Shown piece after piece: positions 22,167 to 32,130 of a DNA stretch of 64,000 nt. The stretch lies in the NCBI GenBank assembly GCA_963585895.1, contig OY757911.1:65322158-65386157 (forward strand), in the 5' to 3' direction. This stretch comes from Sepioteuthis lessoniana (Eukaryota; Mollusca; Cephalopoda; Myopsida; Loliginidae). The stretch's first letter is position 1, and the number at the start of each line of letters is the position of its first letter. Under the pieces are notes generated by a model, which saw only the letters and a list, made by a program, of their open reading frames with translations, did not search any database and was not told the origin of the DNA. The position numbers and the translations under genes are program-made.

Positions 22167-24184
22167 GTACCATAGACGCCATGGGTAGGCAGAGGCGGGA
22201 AGGATGACTCCAACATTGCCCCCTTTCGTACGACCAACCTCGCTGCAGTCACCCACCTTTTGCGTCAAGCTTGCTAATCATTACACCTTTATTTCTTGTA
22301 ACGAATACAAGAAGGCACGAGGCCTTGTGGTTTTGGGGGAGGGGAAGGGAGCGGTCATGCTTTAACTGTATTTTCTATGGGGAACCTAGCTAGCCACATT
22401 CGCCGACCCATTCAACAATACAATATATAATCACTCGTCCATCGCCATACACGCAGCAACCACCAAAATACCGCTTTTGCTCTATGAAAAATTCCTACTT
22501 AAAACCCGAAACTTATGCATGATTTTATTTACAATGTATGATTTTGATGGATATGCTGGGAATGGGAGAAAAAAACCCCGAAAAAAACATATATATACGA
22601 AAAACAAGGAAAAAATTCCCCGTTTGGTTTCCCTCCCATCCCCCCGTCTATAAATTTGGAGGCAGACTGTTTTCCGGGTCGAAAATACCGGAAACATGCC
22701 GGACCTACCCTAGGTGGGGCGGGGTTCCTACTCCACAGGGATAAAAGAATTAAAAGGGTCGGGCTCGGCATGGGTCGATAGAAGCGGGTAATTTGATTTT
22801 TTACATATGAATGTTCAAGATCTTCAAAAAGCGGACTGGGATACAGGTTGAGGTACAAAAATAATGGGGTTGGGGAAGATCTTGAGTGCTAGCGACTAAA
22901 TGACGGGGACAATGACTCACAACATACTGCTAACTAGTTTACAAGGGAAAAAACAAAACAAAGCAAAATCCTACTTACCAAGGGTAGGGTCCCTAGGGAC
23001 CCGTACCATAGACGCCATGGGTAGGCAGAGGCGGGAAGGATGACTCCAACATTGCCCCCTTTCGTACGACCAAGCTCGCTGCAGTCACCCACCTTTTGCG
23101 TCAAGCTTGCTAATCATTACACCTTTATTTCTTTGTAAGTACAAAGAAGGCACGAGGCCTTGTGGTTTTGGGGGAGGGGAAGGGAGCGGTCATGCTATAA
23201 CTGTATTTTCTATGGGGAACCTAGCTAGCCACATTCGCCGACCCATTCAACAATACAATATATAATCGCTCGTCCATCGCCATACACGCAGCAGCCACCA
23301 CAATACCGCATTTGCTCTATGAAAAATTCCTACTTAAAACCCGAAACTTATGCATGATTTTATTTACAATGTATGATTTTGATGGATATGCTGGGAATGG
23401 GAGAAAAAACCCCGAAAAAACATATATACACGAAAAACAAGGAAAAAATTCCCCGTTTGGTTTCCCTCCCATCCCCCCGTCTATAAAATTGGAGGCCGAC
23501 TGTTTTCCGGGTCGAAAATACCGGAAACAAGCCGGACCTACCCTAGGTGGGGCAGAGTTCCTACTCTACAGGGATAAAAGAATTAAAAGGGTCGGGCTCG
23601 GCATGGGTCGATAGAAGCGGGTGATTTGATTTTATACATATGAATGTTCAAGATCTTCAAAAAGCGGACTGGGATACAGGTTGAGGTACAAAAATAATGG
23701 GGTTGGGGAAGATCTTGAGTGCTAGCGACTAAATGACGGGGACAATGACTCACAACATACTGCTAACTAGTTTACAAGGGAAAAAACAAAACAAAGCAAA
23801 ATCCTACTTACCAAGGGTAGGGTCCCTAGGGACCCGTACCATAGACGCCATAGGTAGGCAGAGGCGGGAAGGATGACTCCAACATTGCCCCCTTTCGTAC
23901 GACCAAGCTCGCTGCAGTCACCCACCTTTTGCGTCAAGCTTGCTAATCATTACACCACCAAAGGTGCCCTCACGCAAGGATATATTTTCTACGTAATCTT
24001 TCATATGCAAATTTAACGAAAGTGATAGAAATTTACGAGCAGAAAGGCTACATATACCTATAGCCGAGAAGTGCACAACCACGGTACGATAATTATGATT
24101 TAAAAAAATTTAAAAAAATAGTAAAAATTTTAAAAAAAGAAAAAAAAAAAAGGGTTGTTTGATTGGGTGTTTTTTTATTGCGTA

Positions 24185-24964
24185 ATGGCTTGTTTTATGA
24201 AAGACACAATTCCATACAAATATTTCGAAAACTTGATTCCAACAATGAACCAGAATTGTGAACTTGGTATTAAAGAATTGCGGTTGGGCTTACACCGTAT
24301 GAGACTGGAAAATGCTGTATACGAAACAAGAGATGTAATAGAACTTGCTATTCTAGAAGTGTTACTCCGAAGTCAAACGTTCTGCGTTACAGAAGAAGAC
24401 ATGTTAAGTCAAGTGTGGTCCTATTTGTCTACATCCGTTCTCTACTGCACTCCAAACTTGAAAGCCCGTTTCACCCAAACTCTTCGAGAAATTGTGCACA
24501 TTACTACCAGGACCGAGAGTCATGTAATCTACGTCCGAAGAACTGTACACAATCTTGACATGATTTATCTCCGTTCTGAAATACTCGACCTCATTGCTCT
24601 GTATGCTGAACGGTTTCGATACCAAAATGATAGTATGATAAATAATTGCGAAAGAGAACAGTTTCGATTGTCAATTGCTTGTACGAAGATTCTAATTTAC
24701 GCTGAGCAGAACGTTGCAAAGTGTGCTGCTGCTACCTTACAGCGTTCAGTTAACTGGATCCAGAACAAAATGAGTAAAATTACTGATAATCTAAATTCTC
24801 TACTTGAATTTCCACCGAGTTCCTGGTCGACTGAAACGGTTTTAAAACTCCACATGATTTATACTGCTATGCAAACTCGAAAATCATCTATGTTCAAAAT
24901 CAACATTCCTTTACCGACATTTGCGACAGCTACTTATCCTCCAGTAGAATCAACTTACTCGTGA
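24185..24964 (+). CDS. Unidentified 259-residue protein, only long intact frame in the window
   Basis: Single uninterrupted frame beginning at an ATG (24185) with G at -3 and G at +4, a good eukaryotic start context. The frame is also open for ten codons upstream, starting at a TTG, but a TTG start is unlikely in an animal. The protein looks soluble and mainly helical: no signal peptide and no hydrophobic membrane segment. It has seven cysteines, scattered. Helix-like stretches include LRLGLHRMRLENAVYETRDV, IELAILEVLLR, LREIVHI and ILDLIALYAERF; the C-terminus is proline- and threonine-rich (PLPTFATATYPP). I do not recognise the family. It lies about 200 bp right of the tandem array, after an A-rich stretch, and no splice sites or nearby exons are obvious. 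It could be an intronless gene, a single exon, a retrogene or a captured viral or transposon gene. GC content is visibly higher than in the flanks. Confidence 0.6.
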   Translation: MACFMKDTIPYKYFENLIPTMNQNCELGIKELRLGLHRMRLENAVYETRDVIELAILEVLLRSQTFCVTEEDMLSQVWSYLSTSVLYCTPNLKARFTQTLREIVHITTRTESHVIYVRRTVHNLDMIYLRSEILDLIALYAERFRYQNDSMINNCEREQFRLSIACTKILIYAEQNVAKCAAATLQRSVNWIQNKMSKITDNLNSLLEFPPSSWSTETVLKLHMIYTAMQTRKSSMFKINIPLPTFATATYPPVESTYS

Positions 24965-26950
24965 CGGCCAAAGTTATCTAGGTTTTGTCGAATGACTTTA
25001 CCTAATTTTCACTGGTTGAAGGTACTTGGATATTAAGTTCTTCGGAGAGAACTGGAAGCATCGTGACATTTATTTTTATCAGTGAAGCTAGTAACGTCTT
25101 GGGCTCAATTTATTTTTTTAATCTGAATCTAATGACTGAATTTCGATTTACTTTTTCAATTTGTGACTTAGTTTTTAAATGTCAAACGTTGATAAATATA
25201 TCACACTGGCTTGTAAGAACAAAAGATTTAAACTTTATTGATTGACAATCGCCATAAGACTCGGCATCTTGCTCCAAATACATTTTAAGAGTTCGAACCA
25301 GGTTCTTGAAGTGAGCCCATTTTAACAGCAAGTCGAAACGGCTTCTGTTTACGACTATACTTTTATTTTGGTACTACGTGATAACTACTGGAGAAAGTTC
25401 AGCATTAGTTTTGAGATTATTTTTCGTGTTTGGCTACCTAGTACTTTAACAAAACTAATATGGAAGTTGTCAACGAATCCAATACTATTGCTAATTTTTA
25501 AAATGATGGCAAACTCCAGTGCAGTTTGGTTAGGATCATCTACGAATTTCAATATGACTGCATTCAAAAGAATCATTTGCTCGTAAGAACTTAACTGACA
25601 TCAAAGGATCGGAGGGAAAAAAAAACAAACCAGTTTTTTTTTTTTATAGGTGAGGGAAAACTGCTTTCACAGTTGTGATAAACGTACAAAAGAATACTTC
25701 TCTCGCTCGCTTCAGTGGGCCTTTCATTCAAGCTCGGGTAAAACTCTTCCAGTTTCGGATTCTGAATTAATCCAGAAACTCCTTAAGACTCTTTCTGCTT
25801 AGCGTAACGCGATATTTCTCGTCATTCCACTTTGGCGCTGTGTAATATTTATTTGCTTTGTCATATCTAACAAGCTAGTGCGTATTCATTTTTTAACCAG
25901 CAATTACGAATGAAAGCATCTTAGTTACATTGCAAACTACTTTAATCTAAAGATTTTATTTTAAAGTGTTTTCATGATATACAAGAAACTGCTTACTTAT
26001 TCTGTTTGTAGCAACTGCTTCGCATGGTTCGAAAATTCTTTAACTCTAGAAGATGGCTCTAAGGATTTTTAGTTGGATATTTGGTACGCTAGTTATTAGG
26101 AAAGGAGTGGATAAAAATAAATGCAACACAAAGGTTTATATAATGGGCCTGTACTAACTTCTATTCTCTAAAGTGGACGTGTTAATTTTGCTTTATGTTA
26201 AAATGTTCTAAACTAATCGTTACGCGAGTTTGTTTGCCTGGCAGTCAATTATTGTGTGAGTACTTGGGAGATTAAACAATCGTACTAATTTAATTTAAGG
26301 GAATATGCCTTAGGATAACGCTCTTCTCCTTGTGTCGCTTAGAACAAGTCCCGTAATCTTTGTAACGATCGATAAATCTAAAAATCCTTATCAACCGTGT
26401 CGTCTTGTTCAGTCTGTTTAATTCCCAATATTGCCATTATTTTTATTTTTTTTTTTAACTAAATAACTTGCTCTGCTGCTAATGCTCGAGGCATTGAATG
26501 TTATCAAATTCTTAATAGTAACAATTTGTTCTTTTGTGTCATCTTTAAACCGCTGTTTCTTGCAAATGTCTGCGGGATGATCTTCCGCATATGAGAATTC
26601 TTTAAACATTTCTTTTGAAAAAGAAACGCTTAAAATGTCGTTCGTTTTCGAACAATACATGAAGCGTGTTCAAACTCTAATTTCAAAGATTAGTTTCCAT
26701 TTTTTTTAACATGAATCATATCGCAGTTATTTCAATGAAACGAAACTTAGAACCCTTGATTTTCCAGGTTTTGAGGAAAAGGCACCACTTTTAAATCTTG
26801 GCATCATAACGTTTTAGTTTATCCATTTTTTTTTAAGCTTTCAAAATGTTCGTTTCTTTTACGAAATGTACACCCATGAGAGTTGACAATAATGCAAAAG
26901 GGTTAAATAAGAATATAAAACTTGATAGAGGTGGAAGCATTGAAAGGACT
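24965..26950. other. Unique sequence downstream of the open frame
   Basis: No repeats of the window's families are apparent. Short frames exist on both strands without recognisable domains. I could not identify exons that extend the 24185 frame, nor a clear AATAAA close behind its stop. Confidence 0.4.
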
Positions 26951-26954
26951 TCAG

Positions 26955-27195
26955 GTGCTTTATGAGTTGGCAAAATGGTTAGTGTTCATCAGTAGACCGG
27001 GATTCAATACCAGGTCTAGTCATACCCAACTCAAAAATGGTAATTGATGCCTCTTTGCTGAACACTCGGCAAAACGTACAGATCAAGGGCAAGTGAAGCA
27101 ATCCAGGGAAAGGACTATCACCCTCCCTTACACCTAGGTGTTGTAGCTATTTGAAAGTCAGCCTTCGGCTCACCTCAACAACAGTCGGACAATTA
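26955..27195 (+). mobile_element. tRNA-derived SINE (SINE-3)
   Basis: tRNA-like head with 'tggcaaaatggttag' (A-box-like) and 'gggattcaatacc' (B-box-like), followed by 'gtcataccca', 'aaaaatggtaattgatgcctc', 'tgctgaacactc' and 'agatcaaggg...gcaatccagggaaag'. The same order occurs at 30262 (minus), 38727 (minus) and 40783 (plus). Confidence 0.75.
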
Positions 27196-29120
27196 TGAGT
27201 TGTTTATTTCTTCCTCTCAATCATATCTACGTTAGTCCTTTGCTCCATCTTTAGATAAAAATATTTTGATGGCAGTCACATGCAATCTGAATATCTTGGG
27301 GTTTAAATTGTAGAAAGTAACTTCCTGACTTTAAAATGATTGAGATTTCCTCCTGACAGCCAGGATTTAATCTCTGCACTCGTATTAAAAAAAGTTATTA
27401 ATCATTTGTTTACATTTGAATTAGTGATTTTTTTTTTTCTTTTTGGAAGTTCTGTTATGAATCCTTGGTCCATGATTAGTTCGGGCTAATGTCTTCATTT
27501 TGATGACTTTATTACCTAACAATACATTCTTCGATTTTACTAAAATGCTAATTTTATCCATTAAAGGAGCTCCATATATATTCCTTCTAGCATTATCAGA
27601 TTCGTCTGAAAGTCGAAAAATATAGACTGAAACGTAGATAAAATTCAACGGTTAGTATGTGAAGCTGAAAAATTCGTGCATCAGTATGATGCTGCGTTAC
27701 AGCAGGAAAGAACTGAGACTTGAATTCACAAAGTCGTGGTGTCCAACCTAAAGTAAATTATATACGAAAATATATTAACAGATTGTCAGCTTTTGGAATA
27801 TCGTCAACATTATGGCTAGTCCCTTTCATAATATTGCTACTGTGCGGCCAATTCTATTTTTTTACTCGGTGCCCGATTATTGCCTTGTGCTAGTTAGCAA
27901 GCTAGTCTCGCTGACAATTTAATTAGACTATAAAGATTGGCCTATATACAAATATATACTTTTTTAACGGTCTTTTGAGAAGTGGTGTTGGCTAACAGGT
28001 TAATTGACGAGACCTTTTGATTCAGTGGTGATCTCTGGCAATCTTGTGCTAAGCTGAGTGTATATTTGCATGGCATCCTTATTTTAGTGTGGAATATTCT
28101 GTGTAGTCTACGATTGTCGAGGCTTTACTTTTTCTCACAAACTAGGCTGAAAACATCTAAGTGCCAGATTTGTTGTGACACAGATTAGGAAAATTATTCT
28201 AGAAAAAATGATCCCTCATTCTTGATATTAATATCGACAACACATTACTCTCATTCCGAGAAGAATCAGTCTAATATTTGCTACAGCTTAGGTTTAACCG
28301 GCTCAGTATCTGAGATTTTGGGAATTCCAATTTGAAACTCATTTATTTTCTTGTATGTTGGTGTTAAAACATACTTATGCATTTTTCTTAGATTCTCGCG
28401 CGCCAAGAGATTACTCTTTTGTTCTATGACCGAGAATGATTAAAATAAACAAACGAAATTCTACTAAGCAATCTCGTTCCACACTCAAGCTGTCAAAGTG
28501 TAATACACCAGAAGACTTTGCTCCCAAAACTTATTAACAAAGATTTCTATTAGCCCCCTCTTTTTTCTTTTGTGCTATCATTATTGGTATGCACTTTTAT
28601 ATCTTTTAGCGTGCACGTGCGATATAATATATTACAGTATGTACCTATCTAAGCGTCAGGGTCAGTAAATAATTTCGGCAAAACAATACAAGTGCAGCTA
28701 TTTCAATTCTAATGATATGGTAATGTCTTGACGCTCTGCCTTTTAAAACTTTTTCTGCTGAAAACTTGAATGTCTGAACCAGAAGTAATCATAGTTGAAG
28801 TATTCTATTTACTGAATGTTCGATTTGAAAATCAGTAGCAGTAAGGATTCTTGGGTCATACTTAATTTAAACATTTTGTACGCCTCCACCTAGAAATCAG
28901 GTATAAAAAAAAATTGAAGAATAGAAATCTTTTAAGTCATGTTCCGAAATCATCTCGTATTAAGGAGTAGATTTCTGGATAGATAACTTTGGACTTGTTC
29001 AGAATGTCATCGAGGAAATATCAGCGCAATTGGAGAAAAAATTACATAGAAATGCAATACTTACATTGAACCTCATATGGGTGGTGAATGTAAGCAAATC
29101 ACTGACATTTACTCTGAAAT
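27196..29120. other. AT-rich unique sequence, no gene seen
   Basis: Short frames only. A stretch at 27880-28080 has SINE-like words (gctagttagcaagc, tggtgatctctggcaa) but is too eroded to assign. Confidence 0.4.
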
Positions 29121-29124
29121 ATGG

Positions 29125-29265
29125 GTAAGTTTCAGTATTTATTTATTTATTTTTTTTTTTGACGGTGAAAAACGCATACTAAAACAAAACATAAGCACCA
29201 TCTTGGTGGTTGAGGGAGTGAAGAAAAGTAAATAGAGTAAGCGCGAGGTGGGTATTTGTTCCACG
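29125..29265. repeat. Two-copy repeat with a small hairpin, copy 1
   Basis: Shares with 31695-31850 the sequence from 'atatgggtaagtttcagta' through a T-run, 'gaaaaac', 'aaaacaaaacata', the hairpin caccatcttggtg, and 'ttgagggagtgaagaaaag'. Only two copies occur here. It could be the end of a transposon. Confidence 0.65.
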
Positions 29266-29960
29266 CTCCACCTACGGGCAAGTGTGGCACAAGGCCTTTT
29301 TTTTTTTTTTTTTTTTTTTCGGTGGGTCCGGGGGCAGGGCCGTAGCCCAAACACGCTCGGCATTCCCCTTATTAGGGGTGCCAACCTCCCCGAAGGTAGT
29401 AAAAGCTTGGAGGGAAGGCCCCCCTGAGACCGAAGACACACTCGGCCAGATCCGCGCCCCGACAGCACGGCCGGCCAAAGTGCTATCCAGCACCTGGAGA
29501 AGTCCAGACCGAGAGCAATCTGTCACCAGACTGGTCTCTGATCGGACTGGTGAGCGCGGGGGCGTATTTGGGGGGTATTTGTTGACCGCCCCACCTTATG
29601 GGCAAGTGTGGCACAAGGCCTTTTTTTTTTTTTTTTCGGTGGGTCCGGGCGCAGGGCCGTAGCCCACACGCGCCCGGCATTTCCCAAAAATGCCTACGGC
29701 CCCGTCGGCATTCCCCTTATTAGGGACGCCTCAGGCGCCGGGCGATGAACCCAACCTCCCCGAAGGGAGTAATAGCCTGGAGGGAAGGACCCATGAGGCC
29801 GAAGGACCCCCCCCCCAGGCACCGAGACACACTCGGCCAGATCCGCGCCCCGACAGCACGGCCGGCCAAAGTGCTACCCAGCACCTGGAGAAGTCCAGAC
29901 CGAGAGCAATCTGTCGCCAGACTGGTCTCTGATCAGACTGTTGAGCGCGGGGGGGGGGTA
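29241..29960. repeat. GC-rich tandem duplication with homopolymer T runs
   Basis: Two imperfect units, about 29241-29550 and 29551-29940, each starting with a 'gagcgcg..ggtattt' landmark, with a third partial landmark at 29942. Each unit contains 'gggcaagtgtggcacaaggcc', a T run of 17-22, 'ggtgggtccggg', and a common C/G-rich block including 'cactcggccagatccgcgcc' and 'cacctggagaagtcc'. Base composition and CpG density differ sharply from the surroundings. On the minus strand the T runs read as poly(A), hinting at retroposed GC-rich sequence. Open frames of up to 126 codons on both strands are not shared between units, so I do not call a gene. Confidence 0.7.
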
Positions 29961-30088
29961 TTGTAGAGAGTTGAAGACGGTGTTTTTAAAGGTTCAGTTA
30001 AAAAAATAATAATCTAAACTTATTCTTAATTTATTTGAAAATTATCTCAGAAATTTTCTCAACAGAAAATTCTTGACAAGTAGTTATT

Positions 30089-30212
30089 TACTAAGCGTTT
30101 TTCTTAGATGTGGCACAAGGCTGAGTGAATAGGGTACCCAATGAGACTCCAACTCGCTCTTGCAAGTTTGCTAGTCAAACTTGCTAACCATAACACTACC
30201 TGAGGTACCCAC
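30089..30212 (-). mobile_element. SINE-4 copy
   Basis: Minus-strand SINE-4 with 'gtggcacaagg', 'gggtacccaatgag', 'tgctagtcaaacttgctaacc' and 'actacctgaggtacc'. Its flanks share an imperfect direct repeat (ttcttgacaagtagttattt left, ttctagacaagtttattt right), probably the target duplication. Confidence 0.75.
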
Positions 30213-30261
30213 ATTCTAGACAAGTTTATTTGAGGGCGATCAGAAGGCTCCCTTTTCGATA

Positions 30262-30470
30262 GCTACCACACCAAGGTGTTGAGGAGGGTGATACTTCTTT
30301 CCCTGGATTGCTCCGCTTTCTCCTTGATACGTATTGTATATTGCTGAGTGTTAAGCAAGGATATATCAAGTACCATTTTTAAAGTCTTTGGTGTGACGCG
30401 TCCTGGGATTGAACCCTGGTCTCTCGGACCATTAGTGAACACTTTACCCTCTGGTCCAATGAAAACAAAC
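30262..30470 (-). mobile_element. SINE-3 copy
   Basis: Minus orientation: 'ttgctgagtgttaagcaagg', 'tatcaagtaccatttttaaag', 'gtgtgacgcg', then a B-box complement 'gggattgaaccctgg' and an A-box region near 30445. It is preceded on the left by the 'caccaaggtgttgaggagggtgat' 3' region also present, inverted, at 27120-27190. Confidence 0.75.
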
Positions 30471-30482
30471 AAACAAAAAAGT

Positions 30483-30720
30483 CAGGGTACACGTGTTGTA
30501 ATTGTTAAAGCGCTGGATTGTAGAAGCGTAGTAAGCGAGTTCGAACTCCACTCGCGATATTACGTTCAGTTTTAGACAAATAGCCAAGGGAAAGGTAAGA
30601 ACCTCTTTACCCTCCCAACTATGGGTTAGATAGTACAACTACTGTTCTTCGCGAAGAATGGCTTTGGCATTAAATAACCTACGAAGATTGATATGGCATT
30701 AAAAATAAAGAAATTAAAAA
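30483..30720 (+). mobile_element. SINE-1 copy
   Basis: tRNA-like head 'gtgttgtaattgttaaagcg' with B box 'gagttcgaactcc', then 'aagggaaaggtaagaacctc', 'ccaactatgggttagatag' and the shared tail 'atggctttggcattaaataa...ttgatatggcatt'. It abuts the SINE-3 copy tail to tail. Confidence 0.75.
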
Positions 30721-31690
30721 CAATGCCCCTCCCTTTGGTTGCACATGAAAAATTGTAAATGTTTTTACATTTTTTCTCAAACAACGAAGAAGTTAGTCTT
30801 CGAAATTTGTAATGTTTCATTTGAATTTTTTTGGAAGTCATTTAAAATAAAATTTGACCGGCAGAAAACTTATGTTGCAGCTGGGAAAGGAAGAGATTTT
30901 CTAAAGACAAAATTAGAACGCTTTCCAACATTTGATCGGTTGGCATTTCTTAAATTTTGTTTTAAATTTGAAATACACTTGAATGATAATGAAATCTAAT
31001 AAAATATAAAATGATAATAAAAATGTTTGAAAGTTTGTATTAAGATTCGTATAATTCCATACATATTTACGACTAACTCAAAATCAGACACACCTTACGT
31101 CATACCGACGCGACATTTTCCTCATTGAATGTACGTCGGAGGAAATCAATTTTATTTTTGACGTTATGTGAACTAGCTACACTTTTTTTTTTATTGCAGC
31201 GATAAACACCAGCATAAAACTGAACTTTTTTTTGTGAGTGGATCACTTGATAAACGCTGTTGTGATATTAACCTTCATGGTTATTGCTGGTACTACAAAT
31301 ATAAGCACAAAACAATTTCTTTTAAATTTTGATTTTTTTCCAGTGTCTTGGTACGAGGGGGTATCATCTTTGGCTAGACGCTTACTTTTCGGCATAAAAG
31401 AATACTTAACCCGATGAGCATAAAGTAAGGGTTGAGTTTAGGATTAGTATTAGTAGCTTTAGCCGTTTTTGGTTTATCTGATGTTAGATAGAAAGCCATT
31501 TAGTGAAATAGGGTACGATTAACATTGATTTATCTAGTATCTGATTACTGGATTTTTGGTATTTATTATATTAGTCTAACTAAAGAGCAATGAGAGTAAA
31601 ACAATATTTTGCTAGTTTTCTAAGGGAGGTCCGCCTGTCAGCCTTAAAATTCAACATTCCACGTTTTTACCTGGGCTCAAACATCGACAT
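30721..31690. other. AT-rich unique sequence
   Basis: The plus-strand frame at 30739-30999 (86 codons) is rich in Phe and Lys and begins at an ATG-like context but has no domain I recognise. The region holds no repeat of the window's families. Confidence 0.35.
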
Positions 31691-31694
31691 GACA

Positions 31695-31850
31695 ACATAC
31701 TCTTATATATGGGTAAGTTTCAGTATTTTTTTTTTGACTGTGAAAAACACATACAAAAAATAAAACAAAACATAACCACCATCTTGGTGGTTGAGGGAGT
31801 GAAGAAAAGTAAATATAGTGAGCGCGAGGGGGGTATTTGTTGCACGTGAC
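31695..31850. repeat. Two-copy repeat with a small hairpin, copy 2
   Basis: Counterpart of 29125-29265 in the same orientation, including the ccaccatcttggtgg hairpin. Unlike copy 1, it is not followed by the GC-rich block, so the duplicated part ends shortly after 'ggggtatttgtt'. Confidence 0.65.
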
Positions 31851-32054
31851 ACAACTCAAACTTGATTCTTGATATTTTATCTTTTTATTTTGTACAGTTT
31901 GAGATCGACGGAATTGGAGTGACGGTAATAAGATTTTGTCTGTCTTGAAATATCATTATTCAATTGATAGCCTTTTTTTTATAATTTGGCTCTTAACACT
32001 GAATCACAGCGCTAGTGAGATAAATGCTACTGACTCAACCACGGATGACCTTGA

Positions 32055-32130
32055 CCCAGTCGGCTGCGGTTGTAGAACACACCGACTGCATCGCTGCAGA
32101 AGGGTAAGACTTTCCCGAGTGTCCGGTTGG
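32055..32130 (+). mobile_element. Family A head fragment
   Basis: Plus-strand head 'cccagtcggctgcggttgtag' with 'cgactgcatcgctgcagaagggtaagac', cut by a (GTTT)n run and followed head to tail by a minus-strand tail. Confidence 0.65.

Larger units (their letters stand above)
21434..23957. repeat. Three tandem copies of a ~830-bp GC-richer unit
   Basis: Landmark 'gtcaagcttgcta' recurs at 21434, 22264, 23100 and 23933, giving unit lengths of 830, 836 and 833 bp. The units look more than 95 percent identical by eye. Each ends with about 25 bp of the host SINE, so the amplified unit includes SINE sequence plus a foreign segment. Unit content in order: an A/T hairpin at its start, a G-rich run, 'ccgacccattcaac', an A-rich block, a pyrimidine-rich block with CTATAAA, a GTTTTCCGG/CCGGAAAC hairpin, a GGGTCCCTAGGGACCC palindrome, and a C-rich end. 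No open frame is preserved in all three units, so frames of 80-109 codons here are probably incidental. Function unknown: possibly a non-autonomous element, a structured RNA gene or a young satellite. Confidence 0.85.
21331..23985 (-). mobile_element. SINE-4 copy split by an inserted tandem array
   Basis: The left half (21342-21448) and right half (about 23933-23974) together reconstitute the SINE-4 order seen at 53194-53321: 'acgaagctc..gcttcgatgtg', 'gcacaa', 'tggggcgcccaatgag', 'aggtttgct', 'tcaagcttgctaa', 'ttacacc', 'ggtgcc'. An 11-bp direct repeat, caaggatatat, lies exactly at both outer ends (21331-21341 and 23975-23985), which is the target duplication of the original SINE insertion. 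All of the 830-bp array between the halves is therefore a later insertion into the SINE. Confidence 0.8.

Noticed and set aside
22136..22200. U1 snRNA-like 'cctacttacc' in each unit of the 830-bp array
   Set aside because: Only the short ACTTACC stretch resembles the U1 5' end. The following sequence does not match U1 stem-loops and no Sm-binding site was found at the right place.
22529..22858. 109-codon minus-strand open frame in array unit 2
   Set aside because: The frame is not maintained in units 1 and 3, which differ by small indels, so it is probably incidental.
24155..24184. TTG start ten codons upstream of the 24185 ATG
   Set aside because: TTG initiation is very rare in animals and the ATG at 24185 has a good context.
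29282..29662. 126-codon plus-strand frame and overlapping minus-strand frames in the GC-rich block
   Set aside because: They run through homopolymer runs (Phe or Lys repeats), start at non-ATG or doubtful codons and are not shared between the two units.
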